Program-made: the position numbers and the translations under genes
Shown: positions 40,901-51,899 of the stretch, one piece after another
How the letters are laid out: each line of letters opens with the position of its first letter
Position numbering within the stretch: position 1 is the stretch's first letter
The notes under the pieces: model-generated
Told to the model about the DNA's origin: nothing
The model's database searches: none
What the model saw: only the letters and a program-made list of their open reading frames with translations
Assembly (NCBI RefSeq): GCF_947507565.1
Contig: NC_089186.1
Coordinates: 2,108,001 to 2,172,000 of the forward strand
Length of the DNA: 64,000 nt
Direction: 5' to 3'
From: Oscarella lobularis
Lineage: Eukaryota; Porifera; Homoscleromorpha; Homosclerophorida; Oscarellidae

Positions 40901-43900
40901 GCTACACAGTAGAGGCGACAGTCTCTAGTTGCTACACAGTAGAGGCGACAGTCTCTAGTTGCTACACAGTAGAGGCGACAGTCTCTGGTTGCTACACAGT
41001 AGAGGCGACAGTCTCTAGTTGCTACACAGTAGAGGCGAGAGTCTCTAGTTGCTACACAGTAGAGGCGACAGTCTCTAGTTGCTACACAGTAGAGGCGACA
41101 GTCTCTGATTGCTACACAGTAGAGGCGACAGTCTCTAGTTGCTACACAGTAGAGGCGACAGTCTCTAGTTGCTACACAGTAGAGGCGAGAGTCTCTAGTT
41201 GCTACACAGTAGAGGCGACAGTCTCTGGTTGCTACACAGTAGAGGCGACAGTCTCTGGTTGCTACACAGTAGAGGCGACAGTCTCTAGTTGCTACACAGT
41301 AGAGGCGACAGTCTCTGGTTGCTACACAGTAGAGGCGAGAGTCTCTAGTTGCTACACAGTAGAGGCGAGAGTCTCTAGTTGCTACACAGTAGAGGCGAGA
41401 GTCTCTGGTTGCTACACAGTAGAGGCGAGAGTCTCTAGTTGCTACACAGTAGAGGCGACAGTCTCTAGTTGCTACACAGTAGAGGCGACAGTCTCTAGTT
41501 GCTACACAGTAGAGGCGACAGTCTCTAGTTGCTACACAGTAGAGGCGACAGTCTCTGGTTGCTACACAGTAGAGGCGAGAGTCTCTAGTTGCTATACAGT
41601 AGAGGCGAGAGTCTCTAGTTGCTACACAGTAGAGGCGACAGTCTCTGATTGCTACACAGTAGAGGCGACAGTCTCTAGTTGCTACACAGTAGAGGCGACA
41701 GTCTCTAGTTGCTACACAGTAGAGGCGAGAGTCTCTAGTTGCTACACAGTAGAGGCGACAGTCTCTGGTTGCTACACAGTAGAGGCGAGAGTCTCTAGTT
41801 GCTACACAGTAGAGGCGAGAGTCTCTAGTTGCTACACAGTAGAGGCGAGAGTCTCTGGTTGCTACACAGTAGAGGCGAGAGTCTCTAGTTGCTACACAGT
41901 AGAGGCGACAGTCTCTGGTTGCTACACAGTAGAGGCGAGAGTCTCTAGTTGCTACACAGTAGAGGCGAGAGTCTCTAGTTGCTACACAGTAGAGGCGAGA
42001 GTCTCTGGTTGCTACACAGTAGAGGCGAGAGTCTCTAGTTGCTACACAGTAGAGGCGACAGTCTCTAGTTGCTACACAGTAGAGGCGACAGTCTCTAGTT
42101 GCTACACAGTAGAGGCGACAGTCTCTAGTTGCTACACAGTAGAGGCGACAGTCTCTGGTTGCTACACAGTAGAGGCGACAGTCTCTAGTTGCTACACAGT
42201 AGAGGCGAGAGTCTCTAGTTGCTACACAGTAGAGGCGACAGTCTCTAGTTGCTACACAGTAGAGGCGACAGTCTCTGATTGCTACACAGTAGAGGCGACA
42301 GTCTCTAGTTGCTACACAGTAGAGGCGACAGTCTCTAGTTGCTACACAGTAGAGGCGAGAGTCTCTAGTTGCTACACAGTAGAGGCGACAGTCTCTGGTT
42401 GCTACACAGTAGAGGCGACAGTCTCTGGTTGCTACACAGTAGAGGCGACAGTCTCTAGTTGCTACACAGTAGAGGCGACAGTCTCTGGTTGCTACACAGT
42501 AGAGGCGAGAGTCTCTAGTTGCTACACAGTAGAGGCGAGAGTCTCTAGTTGCTACACAGTAGAGGCGAGAGTCTCTGGTTGCTACACAGTAGAGGCGAGA
42601 GTCTCTAGTTGCTACACAGTAGAGGCGACAGTCTCTGGTTGCTACACAGTAGAGGCGAGAGTCTCTAGTTGCTACACAGTAGAGGCGAGAGTCTCTAGTT
42701 GCTACACAGTAGAGGCGAGAGTCTCTGGTTGCTACACAGTAGAGGCGAGAGTCTCTAGTTGCTACACAGTAGAGGCGACAGTCTCTAGTTGCTACACAGT
42801 AGAGGCGACAGTCTCTAGTTGCTACACAGTAGAGGCGACAGTCTCTAGTTGCTACACAGTAGAGGCGACAGTCTCTGGTTGCTACACAGTAGAGGCGAGA
42901 GTCTCTAGTTGCTATACAGTAGAGGCGAGAGTCTCTAGTTGCTACACAGTAGAGGCGACAGTCTCTGATTGCTACACAGTAGAGGCGACAGTCTCTAGTT
43001 GCTACACAGTAGAGGCGACAGTCTCTAGTTGCTACACAGTAGAGGCGAGAGTCTCTAGTTGCTACACAGTAGAGGCGACAGTCTCTGGTTGCTACACAGT
43101 AGAGGCGAGAGTCTCTAGTTGCTACACAGTAGAGGCGAGAGTCTCTAGTTGCTACACAGTAGAGGCGAGAGTCTCTGGTTGCTACACAGTAGAGGCGAGA
43201 GTCTCTAGTTGCTACACAGTAGAGGCGACAGTCTCTAGTTGCTACACAGTAGAGGCGACAGTCTCTAGTTGCTAAACAATAAACAATAGAGGCGACAGTT
43301 TCTAGTTGCTTCATCCCTCGCCCTATGCCTTCTACCTTTTACTGTATATATCTAGGCGGAATTGCGACGAAAGCGAAGTCGCAACTCCGACACGTCATCA
43401 TTGGACGGCTACGTTCTCATTCTAACAAACGTCTTGCACTCGCAAAACGAAGACGAAGACGAAACCATCGTTCTCCCGCCGTCCGTCGCTCGTCTGAAAG
43501 ACGAACTAACGACGTGGAAAAACGACAAGGAATCGCGAATCAAAGCGCTCGAAAACGACGTCGAACACGAGAAACAGGAACGCGAAGCGGACTCGGCGGA
43601 CTCGGAGCGTCTCCAAGCGGCACTCAAAACCCAACTCGACGAATTCCGCGTCGCCGAAACGCGCATGCGAACGCGTCTCGATTCGACGACGAAAAAAGTC
43701 GACGCGTCGTCGACGACGAACGCGCGACTTCGCGACGAAATAGCGACGCTCGCGAAGCGCGTTCGCGAATACGAAATCGATTCCCTGACGTGGCAAACGC
43801 GCGTCGACGAAGCGCGGGACGAAGCGGCGTCCGCGCGCGCGGAATGCGACGACTATCGACGCCGTTTCGACGCGCTCGACGCCGATCACGAATTCCTGCG

Positions 43901-46900
43901 TCGCGTGAAGGCGGATTTGGATGGGAAATACGGGGAATTGGACGAGGAATTAGCGCGCGAAAGACGACGCAACGACGACGAGACGTCGCTTCGCGCCGAA
44001 TTGGAGTCGAAGTTGTTCGAAGCCGATTTGCGATTGTCGAAGTTGCTGCGCGACTACGAGAGTCGTCAAGGCGACGACGAGGACATGTTCGAGCGTCGCG
44101 AGCGGCACGTCGCCGAGTTGCAGGAACTCGTGACGAATCAGGAGAAGTTGGTTGCCGCGCAGGAGGCGCGCGTTATGGGCGTGAAAGCGGAGGCGAAACG
44201 TAAGGAAATCGAGAGGGACGGGCTAAGAGTTAAAGTCGACGTGGGGCGGGAAACGATGGAGAACTTAGAGCGCCTTGTCGAGAGTCTTAAACGGGATTTG
44301 AGCGTCGCGGAGGAGCGGGTTCGGATTAGGGAGTGCGAAGCGCGCGAAAAGGATGAGGTTTTGATGCGGTTTATCGGTCGGCGTGACGTCGACGGGGGCG
44401 GGGGGGAGTCGAGTTTGGAAGTGCGGTTGTTCGACGCTTTGCGACGGGAGAGCGAGGCGAAGGAGCGGCTTGTTGAAGCGGAGAAAGGGCGGGAGGAGAT
44501 CGTCGCTCGATTGGCGAGCGTCGATGCGACGAGGGAGCGGCTGGAGAAGCGCGTGGGCGCGCTGGAACGAAAGGGGGAGGCGTATGAAGGACTTTGGGAT
44601 GCGGAGCGAAAGAGGAAGAGAGACAGCGAAGGGGGTATTAAATTTTCCGCTAAGAAATTAGAAGCTATAGACGAAAAGGAATCCGTGTTGTACGTATTCG
44701 AAAAAGAAATTGCTTTGGATTTTTTGATTATTTTCTTAGGGTTACTCAGGGTAGTGAAGATGTTTTTGAGAGCGATTACGTCGCGGCTCTAAAGGAAACG
44801 TTGGAGCGCGTCAAAGACGAGCTGGAGGAGGAGCGAAAGAGACGCGTTGTCGTCGAGCAGGAATTTTCGTCGTTGAAGTTTCAAATTAGCACGGAATCAA
44901 TTCAGCGAAAACAGCAGCAAGAGGTCGGAATATTGCTTCAGTTTACGTCCAGTTCACATTGTTTCTTTATCTTCTGGCCAGGATGTTAGATTGAGGGAGA
45001 AGGAGCGCGAGGTTCTTAGGAAGAATTTCGACGAGATCGAGGCTCGCGCGAAGACGGCGAACGAGGAGAAGAGAGCCGTTGAAGTGGAGAGGGAGGAGAT
45101 GAGGCAAAAGGTTAGAGGAACGTTAGCTTTAGCTACGTTGGGGTTTCTACTGGTTCTCGCAGTTTGAAAACGCGATGAGAAAGTGCGAGTTGGCAAATGC
45201 AGAGTTGTCGTCGTTGCAAGAGCAATTGCTTCAGGTATCAAGAATAATTAGATACTAAACATTTGCGTTTGGGGGCGCGGAGAACAGTGTTGCAAATATT
45301 GCGCGGTAGGCGGTTTGGCGCCGCGCGCGGAAGGCTAGCACGTGTCCCACGTGCGCGCTGTACTGTCTTTAATTAAGTATGATATTCGACGGGGAATTAA
45401 TTAATTAATTAATTAATTAATTAATTAATATTAGAATTAGGCTTCTTTTTGTTTTAGATTACCGTTGAACGCGATCAACGGCGTCGCGAGTGTTTGACGT
45501 TGGAGGACGAGCTCAAGGAATTCAAAGAAAAAAGCGGGTTCGCTGATAAGACGCTTAGCAAGCAACTAGAGGAGATAAAAGCGGAGAACAGTCTAATCAA
45601 AGATCGGCTAGTGAAATTGACAGAGTAAGAAAATCTACTATAAAACTAGCCCCCTACTGGAGAGACCGTATTTCTACAGAAACAAAGTCGAAATGTGGCA
45701 GGCAAAGGAGGACCTCCAAGAAGAAGTCGCAGCGCGATTATCGCTAACCTGGCTAGACGAATCAAAGGCAAGGAGCCCCATCTCTCCAACAAACGCCTAA
45801 CGAATTCTCACCCCAAGGTATCCAAGTGCCAAAACTGCGCAGCGGAGTTCACGATGACAATCCGAAAGGTAAACGCGCAAACTTAGATATAAGATAAGCG
45901 AAATAATCGCTTTCTCAGCATCACTGCCGTTCGTGCGGTCGCATCTTCTGCGCCGCCTGTTCCAACTACACCCTCAATCTTCCCTCGGATAGGTACAAAA
46001 CGCACGCGCACACGCGCCGCCTATCTTATATCTACACATGTAGCAAACCGTCGCGCGTCTGCGTCATCTGCTACGATCTTATCAAAGAAATTAAAGCGAC
46101 GGGATCGATACCGTTCTCGCGCAAGGAGAAGCGGCGTTCCATGACGAGTCTAAGTGGGTCTGGATCGACGCGTTTGAGTGCGAGCGGGTCGACGAGCGTC
46201 GGGGAGCGTCTTCGCTCGCGAGACATGGAGGAATCGTACGCGATTATCGACGAGAAGGATATTCGCGACGCTGTTCCTAATTATGTATCCAATGAGGCGG
46301 AGATACAGGAGGAGGAGGAGGAGGAGGAAAATCAATTGGATTCTGATTCGACGACTATTGATTTTAGTTTGACTGGGACGCGCCCGGATGCTCCGAGTGC
46401 GACGAGTCAGGAAGACTTTGATTTATTAGCCGGGAAGAAGCACAAGATCACCGTTCTCGCGATAAGCGAAAACGTGCGCATATCGTGGAGCTTCTCACTC
46501 GAAGGAACATCAAAAGTAATATATAATATATAATATATAATTATTGATTTTTTTCTTTTCTCTACGTAGGATATTTCTTTTGGAGTTTTGTATAAAAGTC
46601 GGGGGGAGAGTCGAGGCGACGGCGACGTAAGATCTCAAATAAAATATAAAGTAGTTCTATGTAATCGCGTGTCTTCAGTTCCTCATTCCTCTCAAGCGTT
46701 TTTTTACGCGAGAAGGCGAGCCAATCAGCGGCGACATCACGACGCAGCGTCGCGGAATTTACACGCTTCTCCTCGACAACACGTCGTCAAGGTAACGGGT
46801 GGCGCGGCACAACGAAGGCCATTTTATTAATGCGGGAAAAAAATTGCGCGTTTTTTAGCGTAACACATCGAAAGGTGAGCTACAAGGTTAAAGTCACGAA

Positions 46901-46910
46901 ACCAAATTGA
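37915..46910 (+). CDS. FYCO1: FYVE and coiled-coil domain autophagy adaptor (RUN-CC-FYVE-GOLD)
   Basis: FYCO1 links autophagosomes and late endosomes (Rab7, PI3P, LC3/GABARAP) to kinesin. The RUN domain spans about 37990-38640 (LSFWGDRKDYWNYM, GRGRALIRKCLVEHSLAEMI, DAILRVERLASLFVEALYNL). After the repeat-filled intron, 43356-45630 encodes several hundred residues of coiled coil (AELRRKRSRNSDTSS, LKDELTTWKNDKE and so on). The FYVE finger (45740-46085) shows TWLDESKVSKCQNC, the RKHHCRSCG core and SRVCVICYD. An acidic stretch near 46230 contains EESYAIIDEKD, a plausible LIR motif. The GOLD domain (46440-46910) includes ISWSFSLEGTSKDISFGVLY and GIYTLLLDN and ends VTHRKVSYKVKVTKPN. A poly(A) signal AATAAA is at 46912. 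One FYVE intron (45768-45817) seems to be GC-AG. Confidence 0.93.
38829..43355 (+). other. Giant repeat-filled intron of FYCO1
   Basis: 4.5 kb intron with donor GTATCA at 38829 and acceptor TATATATCTAG ending at 43355; flanking exons read ...PARPHLQ and AELRRKRSRN in phase 0. The 12-mer gccctatgcctt stands just before the array (38935-38946) and just after it (43320-43331). Confidence 0.9.
38947..43310. repeat. 30 bp satellite in the FYCO1 intron, about 145 copies
   Basis: The unit is gttgctacacagtagaggcg followed by a(g/c)agtctct(a/g). Copies differ mainly at three positions (gagag/gacag, ctcta/ctctg, and rare gatt, gaagcg or gctatac). Higher-order order exists: 41281-41880 equals 42601-43200 over 600 bp, a shift of exactly 44 units. 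The unit is ten codons long without stops in one frame on each strand, so two opposing ORFs of about 1,450 residues result (plus CYTVEA(R/T)VSS repeats, minus RLYCVATRD(C/S) repeats). Confidence 0.97.
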
Positions 46911-46993
46911 AAATAAAGTGTCCCCCCCCCCTCCCCTTTCCCCCAATGCGATTTTTTGTTACTGACACACTTAAACTACACTTGAAACTATGA

Positions 46994-47196
46994 TTAATTA
47001 TTATTAACGTTTTCATCTTCCGATTCTTTTTCTGTTTCGGAAGACATGTTCTCGTCGAAGCTGCTGTGCGCTTCGACTTCTTCACTCGAAACGTGATCGT
47101 GACCGCTGATAAATCGCGCGAAACTAGATAAGAAAAAAAATCGATATTGATAATAATAAAAACTAGAGGATAAATAATAAGCCCAAGTCCCCCTAT

Positions 47197-47235
<39 letters not shown>

Positions 47236-48770
47236 CTTTTCTGGGTGTTTGAGTCGTTGAACTGTTTCCCACGCGTTGAAATCGTTGCTCTTGCACGTGC
47301 GTCTCAGTTCTTCGAGAGCCCGTTGCGTCTCTTGAATGCCCTGTTGTTCGTACTCCTCCTGCGAGAGCAACTTGATTTTGTGAGGAAACATGCGCAGCCT
47401 ATTCAGAATCCATAATAATAATTTCGACGATATATAATATGCGTATAAATTATGAGGACCAGTAGGATTTGAATTTAGAGTAGACAGAAGGCGGAAGACA
47501 ATAGATAGAGAGTACGATTACAATGACTGTAGCAGACGATTCTCTCAGTTGAGTGCTCATGTAGAGAAGTAGCAAAGCGACGAACTGGAGCGCCCATTTG
47601 ACTAAATTCTGTCGTCGCTTCTCCGTCGGCGGTCCGATGTAGTAGCAAATAGCGAAGCTAATTGTAGCAGCCAATAGGAAATAGGCGGCTACGTAGGTCG
47701 GATATTCGAGCACGATTTCTTTCATGTGATCGTATGTCCAACGGAAGAAATACGCGCAAAGGGACCAGCCTCCAAGTAGAACAGCATATGCGCCCGATTT
47801 CTATAAGTATTAGGGTATCGTAATTATTATTTATTATTAATTTTAAACGTACGCCTGGAACGAATCGACTGAGAACGTAGACAATGAGTAGTATGGATGC
47901 GAGAGTGCCGGCTGTCACTCCCGTTGTATAGAAGAAAGCCGCATTGCTGAATACAGAGAATAGAGCTCTTGGATTCATTTTTATATCCGGGCTTTACCTG
48001 CTGAGGTGTTCTGCAGCAAAAAAGAGAATAACTCCAAGAAGAAATAGAAGAGGAAACTTCCAATGAATAACTAAAGGGTATATATATATATATACATATA
48101 TAGAAATCAATTATGATCATTTACCTTGTACTGTTGTGACTAGATAATACGTTTCCTTGGAAACGGTGAAGACGATTCCAAAGCAAGAGTTGCCAAAGGG
48201 AGATAGAATGATTCTCGTCTGTGATTTGGATTCCCATGGGGTCGTAGGAAGCCACTTTGAGTCGCGAATTTTCTTCTCCGCTGCAATTGCCGACGACGAA
48301 TTCCCGTATAACACTTCGAAGGAGTCGCTACTCGCGACTATTTTAATCTGCGAATTGATTGATTGGTTTTGGACACGTGATCTGATCGTCGGTTTTTGCG
48401 GGGAGAACCTCGACGACGCTCCAGAGTAAGAAAATCGCTTTCGAAGAGAAAGGCGCTTGGCCTTTGTAGCAAAAAACGTGCAGTTCGTCTTCTTTAGGAT
48501 GAAATTGACCCTAGCGACAACCGCGATCGAAAAATCGGAGGAATTTTGGACGAAGCGTGTACCTGTGGTGCATACTCTGGCGTGAGAGTTGCGTTTCGGA
48601 GCGACGAAGACAGCCACGTGCCTGGAAAAAACGAAGAAACGATATGGTTACGTTATGGAGTCCCGTACGAAATTTTTACAGCTGTCTTTGCTGCAGATAG
48701 TTCGTTTAGAAGTGACCAAAGGAGCCCAAACGGCGAAAAGCAGAAGAAGAAAAGCGACGAAGTGATGCAT
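46994..48770 (-). CDS. Nuclear envelope integral membrane protein (NEMP1/TMEM194-like)
   Basis: Multi-pass protein of the inner nuclear membrane; family members support nuclear-envelope stiffness and fertility in animals. ATG 48770 starts a signal peptide (MHHFVAFLLLLFAVWAPL) and an extracytosolic region of several short exons follows. A series of membrane segments comes next: FYTTGVTAGTLASILLIVYV, KSGAYAVLLGGWSLCAYFF, YVAAYFLLAATISFAICYYI, then GPPTEKRRQNLVKWALQ, and WALQFVALLLLYMST. The conserved C-terminal module reads LLSQEEYEQQGIQETQRALE and SNDFNAWETVQRLKHPEKFA. An acidic tail ends DENVNNN. The GPP/N-L-V/I segment and the EEY...Q..ETQ.ALEELR block identify the family. Stop codons of this gene and FYCO1 face each other 83 bp apart. 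Confidence 0.9.
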
Positions 48771-48900
48771 CCTTCGACACGCCCAATTCGAATACGGGAC
48801 CAGCCGCGTCGCAAAAATGTCAACAGCACGTGCAGGTAAACACTTATTAATCCATTAACTTATCGCAAAACGAGAGTACAGTACACGAGCAGTTATTTTA

Positions 48901-49508
48901 TTAGGCTATAAGAGTCTTTTCCATTTTTCCCTCTTGCATTTTATCCCAATAGTCTTCTCTCACATAACGATTTCCACAATATCCGCAAACATGAACGCCT
49001 GGCTTATCCTTTGTATATAAACGTTATTAGAAAGAGACGTATTCTACTTCAAGTATTACCAAATTGATATATACTTTTGGATGTCCCAATGGCCCAGAAC
49101 CTATAATTATTATTATTATTATTTATAGACATAATTTTTTAATTCTTTAATTACCTCCGTCACACCAATAATTGCTTTCTTTAATTGGTATTGGCGGTTC
49201 TTCGTCGACGAGATTAATAGCAAAATTGGGATTAACCTAATTAGGAAGTCGTTTTTATGGAAAGACGAATTTCCGCGTGAGAGACCCGCCTCTTTTTCTT
49301 TCCCGGTAAAGCGAACGTTTCTAAAATCCGATTCGTCCCAAACCTAATGAGAAATTCACTTTTTTCGCCCAATTTAGCGCGAAAACGCCTTTACCTGGCC
49401 GGTATGAGTCACCTTCTGCGTCGACAGCAATCGAATGCCCCTCGCACTCGTCGCTATCGCGCGAACGCGAAGAAACGACGTCGCAGTCGTCAAAAAACGC
49501 TTCGCCAT
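48901..49508 (-). CDS. NDUFS6: NADH dehydrogenase iron-sulfur protein 6, mitochondrial
   Basis: Accessory, zinc-binding subunit of respiratory complex I at the Q/N-module interface. The N-terminus (MAKRFLTTATSFLRVRAIAT) is a basic amphipathic presequence. VTHTGQVWDESDFRNVRF and NPNFAINLVDEEPP follow, then the zinc ligands in CDGG, LGHPKVYINLD and VCGYCG. About 131 residues and five short exons. The second intron (49289 down to 49237) seems to begin with GC (GAG|GCGGGT), because only that donor keeps the frame between FTGKEKE and VNPNF. The gene is head-to-head with the tetraspanin. Confidence 0.94.
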
Positions 49509-49589
49509 AACAAAATCGAGAATTGAAATCAAAACGAGTTCCCGTACGCACTTTTCCTCACTTCCCCCGGAATCGTCGCGAAAACAACC
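49509..49589. promoter_or_regulatory. Short divergent promoter, NDUFS6 / tetraspanin
   Basis: 81 bp between opposing start codons. No clear TATA element; both 5' UTRs must be very short or overlap. Confidence 0.45.
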
Positions 49590-50794
49590 ATGGGCAGCAG
49601 TCCATCGAGCGGATTCTTCCACTATCGAAACGTCCTCATCGTCCTCAACGTATTCTACCTGGTAAGAACCCCACTAAACGAGCGCAAACGTCCCTTCGAA
49701 GGGGCCACGTCATTCCTCGTGACGCAACACGTCGCTCTAGATCGTCGCGCTCATCCTAATCGGCGCGCCGGCGGCCGCAATAGCGTCGGCGAAGTTCACA
49801 AGCGTTCCCATCGTGGCGGGAGTGATCGCTAGCGGCGTTTTTCTCTTTCTCGTCGCCGTACTCGGTCTCGTCGGCGCGGCGAAGCACCATCAAGTCGCAC
49901 TCTTTTTCGTAAGAAAACGAGCAATTTCGACGAGCACGCACGCACGCACGCATCTTTTTTATTTTGTCGCACTTCCGCGTCGATATTTAATTAGACTAAA
50001 TTAATTAATAACGTGCACGTGTACATATAATACGTTCACAGGTGCATACGTGTACATGTAGCTATAGCTTATTTATTTATTTTTGGTTGCCCTTGCATGC
50101 GTATATTCCTTTAGGTGTAGATACTTGATTAAATCAATAAAATGATATTTCCTTTTTTTTTCTAGTACATGATTCTATTGGGAATTGTCTTCATCATCCT
50201 CTTCGCCGTATCCGTGGCGGCCGTGGCCGTCACTTCGTCCCAACAGCAAACGCTCGCCGCCAAAGCGTGGAACGCATCGAGTCTCAAAACGCAGAAAGAA
50301 ATACAAACCCTATTCAACTGCTGCGGTTTTAAAAAGAGCGATACCAGTCCTAATAGAAAATCCTGCTTAGATTTGAAGGTGAGTAAGAACTTGGATATTC
50401 GTTGGTTTTTTATTAATAAGTGTAACCGTTTTATAAATTATTAGTGCTGTACTTCAACAGTAGGAGCATTGAAATCTAACTCAACTGAAAAACCGTCGAA
50501 TATTTCCACCAATTCTCCAACTACTCCTTCTCATGGCGCTGCAACAATTCATCCGCCACAATATTGTTTGAGTTGTCCTGGGTGTTTTGACAAACTCGAG
50601 AAGGAAATTCACAAGGCGTTCAAAGTAGGTGGAGGAGTGGGCCTATTCTTCAGTTTCACTGAGGCAAGATTTATTGGCATACTTGTATGTATGAAATTTT
50701 CTCATTTTTTTTTCTTTAGCTGATTGGGCTTATATTGACTATCTACTATAGGAACAGAAAGGATCCTTCGGCTAATCCGAATGCATTCTTATAG
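49590..50794 (+). CDS. Tetraspanin, TSPAN13/TSPAN31 type
   Basis: Four-pass membrane organiser. Transmembrane 1 lies in NVLIVLNVFYL-IVALILIGA, transmembrane 2 in VIASGVFLFLVAVLGLVGA, followed by AKHHQVALFFYM, a hallmark of the TSPAN13/31 branch. Transmembrane 3 is ILLGIVFIILFAVSVAAVAV. The large loop contains the CCG motif (LFNCCGFKK) and further cysteines (CCTSTVG, YCLSCPGC). Transmembrane 4 is VGLFFSFTELIGLILTIYY and the tail NRKDPSANPNAFL matches the same branch. The last intron (50664-50719) must be GC-AG (GAG|GCAAGA ... TTTAG) to keep FFSFTE-LIGL in frame. Confidence 0.93.
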
Positions 50795-50933
50795 GGTATG
50801 CTTTTGCGTGCGCTACGCTACGTTTGACTGTGTTTTCTTCTCTCTCTGCATCGAGAAAGACTGTTACCCGTGTAGAATTGCTGTTTAGAAATACTAGGCA
50901 CATACGGTACTTCAAGTGAAGGAACTATTGCGC

Positions 50934-51436
50934 ATGCTCTTCAGTAATCCGAACGCGTGGCCGCGACGTAGAAAACTTCGGCTTTTTCGGCGGTGTTTGA
51001 GGCGTTTGACGCATTCGGTACGATTCCTTTGCTTGTTTATTTCATTGAACGTTTGTAATTTGCGCAGGGAGGATCGATTCGCGAAGATAGCGCGGAAGAA
51101 GACGAAGAGATTTCCTCGTACGAAAGCCCAGCAAAGGCAGCGAAGCGCTACGCCGTCATCTTTCGACTGCCAACGATAAGTCTGCGACGTGGATCGCTTC
51201 GCGGTCGCCTTTTCGGCAAGAGGGGGCCCCATAAAATTCTTCACCAAGTGCGTGACGTCATTCCTGCTCACCCGTGGCGAAGCAGAGAGGCTACACTGTA
51301 CTGTATGCCGACTTCTTTCTATTTTCAAGGTATTATGTTATTGATTTCCCCGTGTCAATTGTTTTATCGTGTAGTTGTTCCTCCAATCCGACGAGGCAGA
51401 CGCAGCCATCCCTCTGTGGCCAAGAGCGATAAATAG
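50934..51436 (+). CDS. Possible small basic protein, two exons
   Basis: An ATG at 50934 opens MLFSNPNAWPRRRKLRLFRR. Splicing GTACGA (51018) to TGCGCAG (51067) keeps frame into GGSIREDSAEEDEEISSYES and on to a stop at 51434-51436, for a total of 150 residues. The splice sites and codon choice resemble neighbouring genes, but no domain is recognised and Arg-rich frames arise easily in this sequence. It could equally be downstream sequence of the tetraspanin transcript. Confidence 0.3.
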
Positions 51437-51439
51437 GCC

Positions 51440-51700
51440 CTACCTCTGCAGAGGCTATAGAGTTGCCTCCCCGCGTAAGGCTGAGCACTGGCGGGTAAAT
51501 CAGTGACGCCCCTTGGAATTGCACCTGCGAGTGGACTGACATCCCAGCTGCCACTCGCAGTCCAAGGCTCGGAGCCAGGAGGTTAAACGGGCTCATCCTC
51601 CGCGGGGGAGTCTGGAGTGACCCCACGAGTCGATGACTCAAAGCAGGTGCCCACCTGGCCTTGCCCCCCGTTTGGGGCGAGGGGGTGGATGGAGGAGAGG
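51440..51700. other. GC-rich, stem-forming non-coding element
   Basis: Sequence composition differs sharply from its surroundings. It contains a perfect 10 bp inverted repeat (CTGCGAGTGG at 51525-51534, CCACTCGCAG at 51551-51560), a CCTCTGCAGAGG palindrome at 51441-51452 and other short stems (gcaggtgcccacctgg near 51642). It is followed by two copies of cgggacttt and an AATAAA. This might be a structured RNA or the remains of a retroelement; I recognise neither. Confidence 0.35.
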
Positions 51701-51869
51701 CGAAACTCTGTTCAATTTTTGCTGTCTATATACGGGACTTTGCATCCGGGACTTTATTGAAATAAAATTTTGACATGACCTACTCTTGCTTTTTCGCGAC
51801 GTGCAACCCTAATCTAGAAATGACGCGATGGAGACCACCTCTAGCGCGCGTATGTACTGTCTACAAGAT

Positions 51870-51899
51870 ATAGGAGGCATAGATATCTATGGCTCCTAT
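51870..51899. repeat. 30 bp near-perfect palindrome
   Basis: ataggaGGCatagatatctatGGCtcctat (given here as its arms: ATAGGA, ATAGATATCTAT, TCCTAT) pairs with itself except at two G/C positions on either side of the central 12 bp. Confidence 0.6.

Noticed and set aside
38947-43310. CRISPR-like array
   Set aside because: The repeats are head-to-tail without unique spacers, in a eukaryotic intron.
38926-43314. Two opposing ORFs of about 1,450 residues with 10-residue repeats (CYTVEA..., RLYCVATRD...)
   Set aside because: Both are produced by the stop-free 30 bp satellite in a FYCO1 intron. Exons on both sides join in phase without it.
43325-44203. 292-residue Arg-rich ORF
   Set aside because: Shadow frame of the FYCO1 coiled-coil exon, whose frame continues the protein and has heptads.
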